From Trinickia soli (GTDB lineage: Bacteria; Pseudomonadota; Gammaproteobacteria; Burkholderiales; Burkholderiaceae): 64,000 nt of DNA. The stretch lies in contig NZ_PNYB01000028.1 of NCBI RefSeq assembly GCF_002879855.1, positions 1 through 64,000 of the forward strand, written 5' to 3'. Position numbers and translations under genes: made by a program. This document shows positions 18,248-26,383 of this stretch, one piece after another (position 1 is the stretch's first letter; each line of letters begins with the position of its first letter). The notes below the pieces were generated by a model. That model saw only the letters and a list, made by a program, of their open reading frames with translations. It was not told the DNA's origin and searched no databases.

Positions 18248-18934
18248 ATGACAGGCTTCGATCGCCAAACGATCTCCGATACGACCGCCAAGATTCTGCT
18301 CGAAGTGCAAGCCGTGCATTTCAACGCCGACAAGCCGTTCATCTTCACCTCCGGCTGGGCAAGTCCGGTCTATATCGACTGCCGCAAGTTGATTTCGTAC
18401 CCGCGCGTGCGCCGCGCCTTGATGGAGATGGCCGAAACGACGATCCTGCGCGATGTCGGCTACGAGCAGATCGACGCCGTCGCCGGCGGCGAAACGGCCG
18501 GTATTCCGTTCGCGGCCTGGATCGCCGATCGCATGATGCTGCCGATGCAATACGTGCGCAAAAAGCCGAAGGGTTTCGGCCGCAACGCGCAGATCGAGGG
18601 CCACCTCGAAGAAGGCTCGCGCGTGCTGCTCGTCGAAGATCTGACGACGGACAGCCGCAGCAAGATCAACTTCATCAACGCGCTGCGCACGGCCGGCGCG
18701 AGCGTGAATCATTGCTTCGTGCTGTTTCACTACAACATCTTCAAGGAAAGCGTGTCGGTCCTGAAGGACATCGACGTCGATCTGCACGCGCTGGCCACCT
18801 GGTGGGACGTGCTGCGCGTCGCCAAGGCGGCGGGCTACTTCGATACGAAAACGCTCGACGAAGTCGAGAAGTTCCTGCATGCGCCGGCGGATTGGTCGGC
18901 CGCGCACGGCGGTGCGACCGCCACGCCGCAGTAA
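18248..18934 (+). CDS. pyrE: Orotate phosphoribosyltransferase
   Basis: 228-aa type I phosphoribosyltransferase that makes orotidine 5'-phosphate from orotate and PRPP in pyrimidine synthesis. Family segments include [38 protein letters not shown] and the PRPP loop [14 protein letters not shown], the variant form of the loop used by this betaproteobacterial clade. Full length. Single gene with its own terminator downstream; divergent from maeB. Confidence 0.95.
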   Translation: MTGFDRQTISDTTAKILLEVQAVHFNADKPFIFTSGWASPVYIDCRKLISYPRVRRALMEMAETTILRDVGYEQIDAVAGGETAGIPFAAWIADRMMLPMQYVRKKPKGFGRNAQIEGHLEEGSRVLLVEDLTTDSRSKINFINALRTAGASVNHCFVLFHYNIFKESVSVLKDIDVDLHALATWWDVLRVAKAAGYFDTKTLDEVEKFLHAPADWSAAHGGATATPQ

Positions 18935-18985
18935 CGCGACATCATCGCAGTCGATGCGCGAGGCCGCCAGCCTCGCGCGTGCCAA

Positions 18986-19027
18986 CCGGCGCTCGCCTAC
19001 GCGCTATGCGAGCGCCGTTCGTTTTTT
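18986..19027 (+). terminator. Rho-independent terminator after pyrE
   Basis: Stem of 10 bp, CGGCGCTCGC (18987-18996) with GCGAGCGCCG (19008-19017), 11-nt loop, followed by TTCGTTTTTT. It lies about 50 bp after the pyrE stop and directly before the end of the convergent response-regulator gene. Confidence 0.85.
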
Positions 19028-19030
19028 CGG

Positions 19031-19801
19031 CTATGCCGCCCTCCCGCTCCCCGGCAGATGACATCCGCCACGACCGCGCCGGTGCGCCGGCTCACGGCGG
19101 GCCAGTCCCGGATGGGCCAATCCGCTCGCCCGCGCGTACTCGATCAACTCGGCATCGCCCGTCAATCCGAGCTTGCGCAGCGCCGACATCTTGTGCGAGC
19201 TGATCGTCTTGATGCTGCGATTGAACCGCGCGCCGATCTCGCTGACGCTGAGCCCCGACGCGAACAGGCGGACCACTTCGATCTCCCGCGACGACAAGGC
19301 CGGCGCACCCGGCATGCCGCCGCGCCCCGCAGCGGCCCGATCCAGCGCCGCCCGCAACGACGGGCTGATATGCCGAACCCCGCGCATCGCGTGGCGCACG
19401 GCCAGCCCGATATGCGAGAGATCGTCGCATTTGCCGACGACCGTCACCGCCCCCGCATCGAACAGGCGCCGCAGCAGCGCGGCGTTGCCGAGCATCGTCA
19501 GCACGACGATACGAAGGTCGGGAAAATGCCGTCGCAAATAGCCGATCAGTACGAGGCCATCCCCGTACCGCCCCCCGGGCATGGAGAGATCGGTCACGAC
19601 GACATCGGCGGGCACGCGCCGCAGCGTGTCCACGAGTTCGGTCGATTGGCGTGCCTGGCCAAGCAGGTCGATGTCGCCGAACGCGTCGAGCGCATGGCGC
19701 ACGCCGAGCAGGAAGAGCGGATGATCGTCGGCGACGACGACGCGGGTGGCCCGCACCGTCTGCACGGCGTGAGTGGGAAGGGTTGCGGTTGATTCGCTCA
19801 T
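19031..19801 (-). CDS. RcsB-like response regulator (receiver plus LuxR HTH)
   Basis: 256-aa two-component regulator. The receiver domain (residues about 20-145) has the acidic pocket VVADDHP, the phosphorylation site TDLSMPGGRYGDG and switch lysine in VVGKCDD. The C-terminal LuxR-type HTH (about 165-230) reads SSREIEVVRLFASGLSVSEI then RSIKTISSHKMSALRKLG. The phrase SMPGGRYGDG and the HTH are close to enterobacterial RcsB rather than generic NarL/FixJ. There is no kinase or phosphorelay gene beside it, so it is an orphan here. A basic tail of about 25 residues follows the HTH. Start MSESTATLP at 19801 chosen as the receiver begins about 20 residues later. Confidence 0.9.
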   Translation of the reverse strand: MSESTATLPTHAVQTVRATRVVVADDHPLFLLGVRHALDAFGDIDLLGQARQSTELVDTLRRVPADVVVTDLSMPGGRYGDGLVLIGYLRRHFPDLRIVVLTMLGNAALLRRLFDAGAVTVVGKCDDLSHIGLAVRHAMRGVRHISPSLRAALDRAAAGRGGMPGAPALSSREIEVVRLFASGLSVSEIGARFNRSIKTISSHKMSALRKLGLTGDAELIEYARASGLAHPGLARREPAHRRGRGGCHLPGSGRAA

Positions 19802-19987
19802 TTGGGATCGATGACGATTGACGTTATGCGTGGCGCCGGAAGGCGATCGGGCGCCACGAGCAAGGGGCGCCGATGTTAGACTGGCTACCGCGTTACGGCG
19901 CGCCTTGGGCAAAAAATGGGCCGTTGAAACGTCTGTCTGCATCCGTCTGTATCCGTCTGCTCTCGCCGTCGACCGGGGAATCGGCTC

Positions 19988-20596
19988 ATGCTCCTTTTTA
20001 GCGAAGTCGTCGCATCGATTCTCGCCGGGCGATCGCCTGGGCGAGCGGTGCTCGGCTTCGGTTCGCTCTGCATCGCATTGCTGGCCGCGGGCACGAGTCA
20101 AGCCTCGGCGCAAGCGGTCTTCTCCGTGACGAGCCGCGATTTGCACGACGGCGCGGCCGTCGGCAACGCGCAGGTCTACGACAAGGACGACTGCAAGGGC
20201 GCCAACATCTCGCCGCAGTTGTCGTGGCGCAACGCGCCGGCGGGAACGAAGAGTTTCGCCGTTACCATGTTCGACCCCGACGCCCCCGGCCCGGGCTGGT
20301 GGCACTGGGCCGTCGCCGAAATCCCGAACAACGTCGATTCGTTGCCCGCGAATGCGAGCGCGTCGGGCGTCCTGAAGAAGATGGGCGCGATCGAGGCGCG
20401 CAACGATTACGGCGACGCCGGCTACGGCGGACCTTGCCCGCCGGCGGGCAAACCGCACCGCTATGTGGTCACGGTCTTCGCGCTGAATACGGCGGACTTG
20501 CGCCTGGGGCCGGCGCGCCATGCACTGATGTTCGATCACGAGATCAATACGTCGGTGCTCGCAAAAGCCCGATTGACGGTCACGTACGGGCGCTGA
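19988..20596 (+). CDS. Periplasmic YbhB/YbcL-type PEBP-family protein
   Basis: 202-aa phosphatidylethanolamine-binding-protein-like (Raf kinase inhibitor-like) protein. The ligand-pocket motif is visible as VTMFDPDAPGPGWWHWAV, followed by YGGPCPPAGKPHRY. An N-terminal hydrophobic stretch ending near SQASAQA indicates export. The function of bacterial members is poorly known. The ATG at 19988 gives a long N-region; a GTG at 20048 is an alternative. Divergent from the RcsB-like gene. Confidence 0.88.
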   Translation: MLLFSEVVASILAGRSPGRAVLGFGSLCIALLAAGTSQASAQAVFSVTSRDLHDGAAVGNAQVYDKDDCKGANISPQLSWRNAPAGTKSFAVTMFDPDAPGPGWWHWAVAEIPNNVDSLPANASASGVLKKMGAIEARNDYGDAGYGGPCPPAGKPHRYVVTVFALNTADLRLGPARHALMFDHEINTSVLAKARLTVTYGR

Positions 20597-20744
20597 GCCG
20601 CTCGCCGCGCTTGCGCGTTCAGCCGGCTTCTGGCGGCAACCTGCCGCCTCGCGTCGAAATTTCACCGCAACTCCCGTTAACCCTTAAAATCATGCTTTTC
20701 GCGCCGAAGCAGGCGCCATCTCAACCGGCCATAGCGAGATCGAA

Positions 20745-21692
20745 ATGAGCACGAAAGTTTTTGTCGACGGACAGGAAGGCACGACGGGTCTGAAGATTTT
20801 CGAATACCTGTCGCGCCGCACCGACGTCGAAGTGCTCCGCATCGAGGAATCGAAGCGCAAGGATCTGGACGAACGGCGCCGGCTCATTAATGCTTCCGAC
20901 GTGACGTTCCTCTGCTTGCCGGACGTCGCCTCGCGCGAGTCGGCCAGCCTCGTCGAGAACGCGAACACGGTGCTGATCGACGCCAGCACGGCATTTCGCA
21001 CGCACGCCGATTGGGCGTACGGCCTGCCCGAACTCACGCATGCGCAGCGCGAGCGCCTGCGTACGGCCAAGCGCATCGCCGTGCCGGGCTGCCACGCTTC
21101 CGCGTTCGTGCTGGCCATGCGTCCGCTCGTCGATGCCGGCTTCGTCCCGGCCGATTTCGCCGCGCACAGCCACTCGATCACGGGCTACAGCGGCGGCGGC
21201 AAGAAGATGATCGCCGACTACGAAGGCGAACCGAACCCGAAGCTGCAAAGCCCGCGTCCTTACGCGCTCGCGCTCGGCCACAAGCATCTGCCCGAAATGG
21301 CGGCCCATACGGGCTTGCGCGCCGCACCGATCTTCACCCCGATCGTCGGGCCGTTCTATAAAGGCTTGGCCGTCACTACGTACTTTTCGCCGAACCAACT
21401 GGCCAAGCGCGTGAGCCCGCGCGACGTTCAGGCCGTGTTCGCCGAATACTATGCCGGCGAAGCGTTCGTCCGCGTCGCGCCGTTCGATGCCGAAGACAAT
21501 CTCGACGGCGGTTTCTTCGACGTGCAGGCCAACAACGACACCAACCGCGTCGACCTGTTCGTGTTCGGCAATGAAGAGCGTTTCGTCACCGTCGCGCGGC
21601 TCGACAACCTCGGCAAGGGGGCATCGGGCGCGGCCATCCAATGCATGAATCTGAGCATAGGCGCCGACGAACAAGCCGGGCTGCAGCGCTGA
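20745..21692 (+). CDS. argC: N-acetyl-gamma-glutamyl-phosphate reductase (short form)
   Basis: 315-aa NADPH-dependent reductase of arginine synthesis, of the short ArgC type. It opens [19 protein letters not shown] (nucleotide-binding loop) and has the catalytic Cys in VPGCHASAF. Also seen are [12 protein letters not shown] and GHKHLPEM. Full length, followed by a terminator, and not clustered with other arg genes. Confidence 0.95.
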   Translation: MSTKVFVDGQEGTTGLKIFEYLSRRTDVEVLRIEESKRKDLDERRRLINASDVTFLCLPDVASRESASLVENANTVLIDASTAFRTHADWAYGLPELTHAQRERLRTAKRIAVPGCHASAFVLAMRPLVDAGFVPADFAAHSHSITGYSGGGKKMIADYEGEPNPKLQSPRPYALALGHKHLPEMAAHTGLRAAPIFTPIVGPFYKGLAVTTYFSPNQLAKRVSPRDVQAVFAEYYAGEAFVRVAPFDAEDNLDGGFFDVQANNDTNRVDLFVFGNEERFVTVARLDNLGKGASGAAIQCMNLSIGADEQAGLQR

Positions 21693-21718
21693 TCGGCTCA
21701 CCCAACGAATGCTTGATG

Positions 21719-21746
21719 AAGCCGGCAGCAATGCCGGCTTTTTTTA
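21719..21746 (+). terminator. Rho-independent terminator after argC
   Basis: Stem AAGCCGGCA (21719-21727) with TGCCGGCTT (21732-21740), GCAA tetraloop, followed by a run of T. It lies about 27 bp after the argC stop. Confidence 0.92.
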
Positions 21747-22495
21747 TGGTACTGAGATGGCGCTTTAGCGCCTGACTCCGGCCTCATGCAGCGCAAGGCT
21801 GCATCGCAATAGCGGATTGCATGCTTCGAATAGCGGCATCGCCATGAACGGCGCATGGCTTTCCAATCACTTACATTTCCCTTATCCCTCCGACGGGCAT
21901 TCAGCAATAACTGCGTTATCGATCAGATTCATGGATCGTTGAGCGCACAACTTTCCGATTGCGCTTGCCAGCGGCGGGCAACCACCGCTTCGCCCCACGC
22001 CCCCGCCCTCCGGCAAACCGTGTGCAGGATCGTGCCAGACCGGCCTTTGCATGCATCCGCTTGAAACGCTGTTTTTGTTTCAATATCGCGCCGCTCCCCT
22101 TATCTCGCTTTGCTTTGATTGATGCGTCGTTTTTTGAATTGGCTTTTTTAGACGGCTTTATCAATTGACACAAAATAAATGCGCGAGGAAATTATGCCGC
22201 ATAACGAGATCAGATCAGGGAGACGAGCGGCGACACCCACGCCGCTCCGACGACGAGCGCGGCACAGCCGCCGCCGCTCGATGGCTGCTGCATGCCGCCT
22301 TCTTCTTCCCCGATCGACCGACTGTTTGGAACACTGCCGGCGCGCGCGTTGCCGCCGCCGGCTGCGGGCAACGCGTGCGCACCGCGGAAGGAGGAAACAA
22401 ACGACACATCGGAATCAGTTAGCAGTACGAATCAAATCAAGCGGCAGCCGACGGGGAGCCGGCCGCCCGATAACGATAAAGCCTGGAGGAACGTC
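21747..22495. other. Long non-coding stretch before the DUF2957 gene
   Basis: About 750 bp without a supportable gene. The part at 22060-22200 is clearly AT-richer than its surroundings. It contains a consensus-like -35 TTGACA (22165-22170) with a weak AATTAT (22190-22195) 19 bp later, which could be the promoter of the downstream lipoprotein gene with a leader of some 300 nt. Small ORFs of 60-106 codons overlap each other in several frames and have no domain or signal peptide. Several A/T runs could bend the DNA. Confidence 0.35.
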
Positions 22496-23737
22496 ATGAC
22501 CCGGAACGCCCCTTTCAACGCTCTTTTGACGCTGACGCTCGTCGCGCCTTTCCTGACCGCATGCGGCGGCGGCGGCGGCACTAGCGGCGCGGCCGGCGGC
22601 AGCTCTGCTGCGGTTGCAGACCGGCTCTGCCCGGCTTCGCTCGATTACAACACCGTGTTCACGGGCGGCGGCGGTGACGGCGAGCTCGTCAAGATGCAGA
22701 TCGATACGACGAAGATGACCTGGCAGGTGACTTACGTCGAATCGGCGATCCCCGCGACGACAGGCACCGTGTCGCCCTCGCGTGCCGGCACGTCGCAAAG
22801 CGGCACGCTCGCGCCCGAGACGCTGCTGCCGACGCAGAAGCAGAACGAATGTGCGTTCTATCTGCAGGGCGCCAGCCTCGACCCGAACAAGCCCGCACGT
22901 ATTTTCGTCGGGCAGGGGGTGCTGGGCGGCACGATTCCCGGCAAGGAGATCCAATACAACGGTGTAGTCGGCTTCGGCGCTGTACCGGACAACAAATTCC
23001 CGTACTTCCCGTTTATCGGCTTTTCGTCGATCGAAACGAATCTCGCGAATGTGGCGGGCACCTATAACCAGTTGGGCTATCACATCATCCCTTCGCAGAA
23101 CTATGCGACGGTGCCCGTCGACGCCAAAATCGTCATCCACGCCGATGGCACCTGGAGCGAAACCGACAACGTCGGCGTCAACGCAGGCAAGACCCAGCAG
23201 GCCGGAAGCGATTGGGCGCAGTCGAGCGACGGCAGCGGTGCGTTCGAAAGCGACAACTTCCAAAGCCAGGCGAAGGCCACCAATGCGGTCGTCCCTGCCG
23301 GCAAGGGCTACATGATCGTCGGCAAGTTGCGCAATCAACTCGTGCCGATCCTGATCAGAACAGGCTATGCGAACCCGTCGACGCTCCAGGCCGACGACGA
23401 ATCGGGCATTTCGATACTCGCGCCGCAAACGCCGATTGCCGTCGACACGCAGAACGGCCAATACATCGGCGTCGATAGTCAGTTCGCCTACCGCGCCACC
23501 GCACTCGAAGGCACCGAAGCCACGATGCTCGACCCGTATCAGGCATCGAATGCGTCGCTGGCAACGCCGCTCAATCTGAGCTTCGCCAACGCCGTGCCGG
23601 GCGTCGTGTTATCCGCCGTCAGTACCGCTTCGTCCACCGCAGCCACGGGCAAGCTCATTTTCACGGGCGGCGTGTTCGGCTACCTCTACAACGAAAACTC
23701 GGCGCCGTATTTCACCATCAACGCATTCGTCCAATGA
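22496..23737 (+). CDS. DUF2957-family lipoprotein
   Basis: 413-aa outer-envelope lipoprotein. The signal MTRNAPFNALLTLTLVAPFL runs into a lipobox LTAC and then a Gly-rich tether (GGGGG). The mature part is beta-rich with repeated short polar strands and ends in NAFVQ. I recognise it as the DUF2957 family found mainly in Burkholderia and Ralstonia; no function is known. GGAGG 6 nt before the ATG at 22496 sets the start. It is followed 113 nt later by an OmpW-type protein gene, with which it probably forms an operon. Confidence 0.8.
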   Translation: MTRNAPFNALLTLTLVAPFLTACGGGGGTSGAAGGSSAAVADRLCPASLDYNTVFTGGGGDGELVKMQIDTTKMTWQVTYVESAIPATTGTVSPSRAGTSQSGTLAPETLLPTQKQNECAFYLQGASLDPNKPARIFVGQGVLGGTIPGKEIQYNGVVGFGAVPDNKFPYFPFIGFSSIETNLANVAGTYNQLGYHIIPSQNYATVPVDAKIVIHADGTWSETDNVGVNAGKTQQAGSDWAQSSDGSGAFESDNFQSQAKATNAVVPAGKGYMIVGKLRNQLVPILIRTGYANPSTLQADDESGISILAPQTPIAVDTQNGQYIGVDSQFAYRATALEGTEATMLDPYQASNASLATPLNLSFANAVPGVVLSAVSTASSTAATGKLIFTGGVFGYLYNENSAPYFTINAFVQ

Positions 23738-23850
23738 CGACGTGAGGCCAAGCGCAATACGACGCAAAGGCGGCCCATGCGCCGCGCCGCCCGCCCGATG
23801 GCGGTAGGGCAGCGCGCGATCGCACAAAAGAACGAAGACAGGGAGGAAAC

Positions 23851-24702
23851 ATGAAGATCAGCAATAACAGCACGAAGCGCGTCCGCGCCGCATGCATGGC
23901 GCTGCTCGGCACGTTCGCAGGCGGCGCGAACGCGCAAAAGGCCGGCGACAATGTCGTCTCGCTCGGGTGGTTTCACATCATGCCGCAAGATTCGAGTACG
24001 CCGATGACCACCTATGTCACGCCGCAGCCGATCGATACGCCGCTGCGGCTGCCTAGTGCGTTTACTTCCTCCGGCACGGGGCTGTCGACGAACAATGCGG
24101 ACACGCTCGGTCTCGTCTTCAGTCACTTCCTGACCGACCATGTCGCGGTGACGACCGTGGCCGGCGTGCCCCCGACCTTCAAGATCAAAGGCCATGGGTC
24201 GATCGTGCCGCCGGGCCCGGCAGGCGCGCTCGGGACCGAGAACCTTGACGATCCGTCGAACGAACCGATCGTCAAGAGCGTTCGCCAATGGAGTCCGGCG
24301 ATGATGATCCAGTACTACTTCAATTCGGCGACGGCGCGCTTCAGGCCATTTGTCGGCGTAGGCGTGTCATACAACTTCTTTACGAATCTCAAACTGAACC
24401 CGAACTTCATCACGTCGACGCAGAACAATCTGGGCTCGGTGCTCGCCGCCGGTGCCGCCCGCCCTGGTGTGACGAGCGTGTCGGCGAAGGCGTCGCCGTC
24501 CTGGGCGCCCGTCTTCAATGCCGGGGCTTCGTACGACTTCTCGCAGCATTGGGGCGTGAGCGCGTCCGTCACCTACATTCCGCTCAAGTCGCGCTCGACG
24601 GTCTATGTGCGCGCGGCCGACGGCACCCTGCTAGGGACGACGCAGGCACAGTTGACGGCCGACCCGATCATCACTTACGTGGCACTGTCGTACAAATTCT
24701 GA
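23851..24702 (+). CDS. OmpW-family outer membrane protein
   Basis: 283-aa outer membrane beta-barrel protein of the OmpW family, small eight-stranded barrels that pass hydrophobic compounds. Signal peptide to GGANAQ; barrel strands alternate hydrophobic and polar residues, with family-like segments RPFVGVGVSYNFF and YDFSQHWGVSASVTYIPL, and a C-terminal Phe (ALSYKF) as needed for BAM-dependent insertion. Longer than E. coli OmpW (about 210 aa), with extra loops in the first third (about residues 45-75). GGAGG precedes the ATG. Confidence 0.88.
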   Translation: MKISNNSTKRVRAACMALLGTFAGGANAQKAGDNVVSLGWFHIMPQDSSTPMTTYVTPQPIDTPLRLPSAFTSSGTGLSTNNADTLGLVFSHFLTDHVAVTTVAGVPPTFKIKGHGSIVPPGPAGALGTENLDDPSNEPIVKSVRQWSPAMMIQYYFNSATARFRPFVGVGVSYNFFTNLKLNPNFITSTQNNLGSVLAAGAARPGVTSVSAKASPSWAPVFNAGASYDFSQHWGVSASVTYIPLKSRSTVYVRAADGTLLGTTQAQLTADPIITYVALSYKF

Positions 24703-24772
24703 CGAGAGCGGCACGCTCGACCGGCGTACCAGGCGGCGGCCCATGCCCGACGGCGCCCACGGGCGCGGGGCC

Positions 24773-24806
24773 ATGGCTAAAAAAAAGCCCGCCTAGGTGG
24801 CGGGCT
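24773..24806 (-). terminator. Rho-independent terminator for the leftward response-regulator gene
   Basis: Stem AGCCCGCC (24786-24793) with GGCGGGCT (24799-24806), 5-nt loop. The A-run on the plus strand to its left gives a U-run for a minus-strand transcript, so it ends the gene at 24941-25384. It has no T-run for the plus strand. Confidence 0.8.
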
Positions 24807-24940
24807 GAATCCATATCAGAGGAGACATGGAGGAGACAAGTCCACTCTAGCAAACCCTTAGATGCAATGCAACACGATCTATCCAACCACTCCCGAAGCT
24901 CGTTGCCGTGGCACAACATTCCGCCTGACGAGGCGGATTG

Positions 24941-25384
24941 TCACGCAAGTGTCATCGACAGCAGGAAACCCAGCTGATCGACGCCCACCGGTTTGACGAG
25001 ATGCACATCGTATCCGGCAGCCAGCGCCATTTCGCGATACTGCGGTTGACCCCAACCGGTCAGCGCAATCAATAACATGGCGGACTGTCCCGCCACCTCT
25101 CGCATGCATCGTGCCGCGGGCAAGCCCTCCAGCATCGGCGCGCCGATATCGATCAGCGCCGCGTCTGGCAGTGCAAGCCGCGCCGCTTCCAGCGCCTCTT
25201 CCGTCGAGCGCGCCGCTACGGCCACGTAGCCCAGGCTCTCCACCAGATTGACGAGCATGCGGCGCGCTGCGTCGTCAGGGTCGGCGATCAGCACGCGCTT
25301 GCGCGGGCTGGCGCTCGTGGGCTCGCCGGGCTCGTCCGTCCCGTGCACGACTGCTTCGTGTGCACCGTCCCAATCGGATTTCAT
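24941..25384 (-). CDS. Stand-alone CheY-like receiver protein
   Basis: 147-aa single-domain response regulator. After a polar N-terminus of about 28 residues comes a receiver domain with the acidic pair in LIADPDD, the phosphorylation site in ALIDIGAPM, the switch Thr in LIALTGWG and the conserved Lys in HLVKPVG. There is no output domain, so it probably works through protein contacts, for instance in a phosphorelay or with a chemoreceptor-type kinase. No kinase is adjacent. Confidence 0.88.
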   Translation of the reverse strand: MKSDWDGAHEAVVHGTDEPGEPTSASPRKRVLIADPDDAARRMLVNLVESLGYVAVAARSTEEALEAARLALPDAALIDIGAPMLEGLPAARCMREVAGQSAMLLIALTGWGQPQYREMALAAGYDVHLVKPVGVDQLGFLLSMTLA

Positions 25385-25904
25385 TGCTTCATCCTCGTTG
25401 CACGGAGCTCATTACGGTTCGCCCGGATCGGCACAGCGTTTTGTACGATGATTCGCAGTATCACGGATGTCCTGCACCTCAATCAAACGAGCGTTTGGAG
25501 AACGAGTTCAGCGCTGGGTTAAAAATAAGGGTTTCTGCTCACATAGGCAAAATTTTTTTCAACGGTGCGGCAACGCGCCCTCTCTTCCATCCGCTTCAAA
25601 CGAGACACCGCCCCGAAAATCGGTCGCATCCCTTGCTGCGCAACGACCGCACTGCGCGGGTCGAACGCTACCCGCCACGCTGCATGTCCCGCCCCCGTTC
25701 CCCAAAGTGCCGCCACTGCGCGCCGAGGTGCGACGAATAGGGCTAAAGATCCGCGTTCCACGACCGTTCTTCCGACTGTTACGACATCGCACCCGCAGCG
25801 CGGAGGCGGCGCCCGACCGGGATGCGCACGGACCCGCACCGATGGTACGCACGATGTCGATGGATCTACCGGTTCTCCGGTGCCTCATCAGCGAAGGAAA
25901 AGCA
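25385..25904. other. Intergenic region before the DUF2844/DUF3443 pair
   Basis: 520 bp between the receiver gene and the divergent DUF2844 gene. The part at 25500-25565 is AT-rich with a TTTTTTTTC run and may carry the promoter for the pair. The open frame of the next gene extends back through most of this region but has neither a signal peptide nor a good start there. No gene or structured element is supported. Confidence 0.4.
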
Positions 25905-26372
25905 GTGAAATCGCATATTTATTCGGGCGCAATGGCAATCGCCGTTGGGCTCGCCGCAGCCGGTGTCGTAGCCCCACCGGCAGCCGAAGCAGCCCTCGGC
26001 CAGCACTTCGACAGCATCGCCACCGACGCCGCCCGCCTCTCTGCCATTGCGCACGCAAGTAACGTGCATGCCGCCTACATCGTTCATACGATTACTCTCC
26101 CCTCGGGCACCGTGGTACGCGAATACGTGGGCGCGAACGGCGTCGTGTTCGGCGTCGCCTGGGAGGGCCCCACACTGCCCGACCTGAAAACGACCCTCGG
26201 CGCTTCGTTCGATCGATTCGCGAATGCCAGCCCGACACGCGGCGCCGGGCCACTCGCGGTTTCGGCGAGCGACCTGGTCGTCTACTCGGGCGGACACCTG
26301 CGCGCGTTCGCGGGTCACGCGTATTTGCCGCAAGCGTTGCCGGCCGGCGTCGACGCCGCCGTCGTTCGTTAG
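25905..26372 (+). CDS. DUF2844-family periplasmic protein
   Basis: 155-aa exported protein starting with GTG at 25905, set by GAAGGAAAA just upstream and by the Sec signal (VKSHIYSGAMAIAVGLAAAG) with cleavage near AEAALG. The mature part has the DUF2844 features: ALGQHFDSI, YIVHTITLPSGTVVREYVG, and a repeated pattern of short strands. Function unknown. The next gene, 11 nt on, is a DUF3443 lipoprotein; this two-gene order is recurrent in Burkholderia and Ralstonia, so the two proteins probably act together. Confidence 0.8.
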   Translation: MKSHIYSGAMAIAVGLAAAGVVAPPAAEAALGQHFDSIATDAARLSAIAHASNVHAAYIVHTITLPSGTVVREYVGANGVVFGVAWEGPTLPDLKTTLGASFDRFANASPTRGAGPLAVSASDLVVYSGGHLRAFAGHAYLPQALPAGVDAAVVR

Positions 26373-26383
26373 GGGTACGAACG

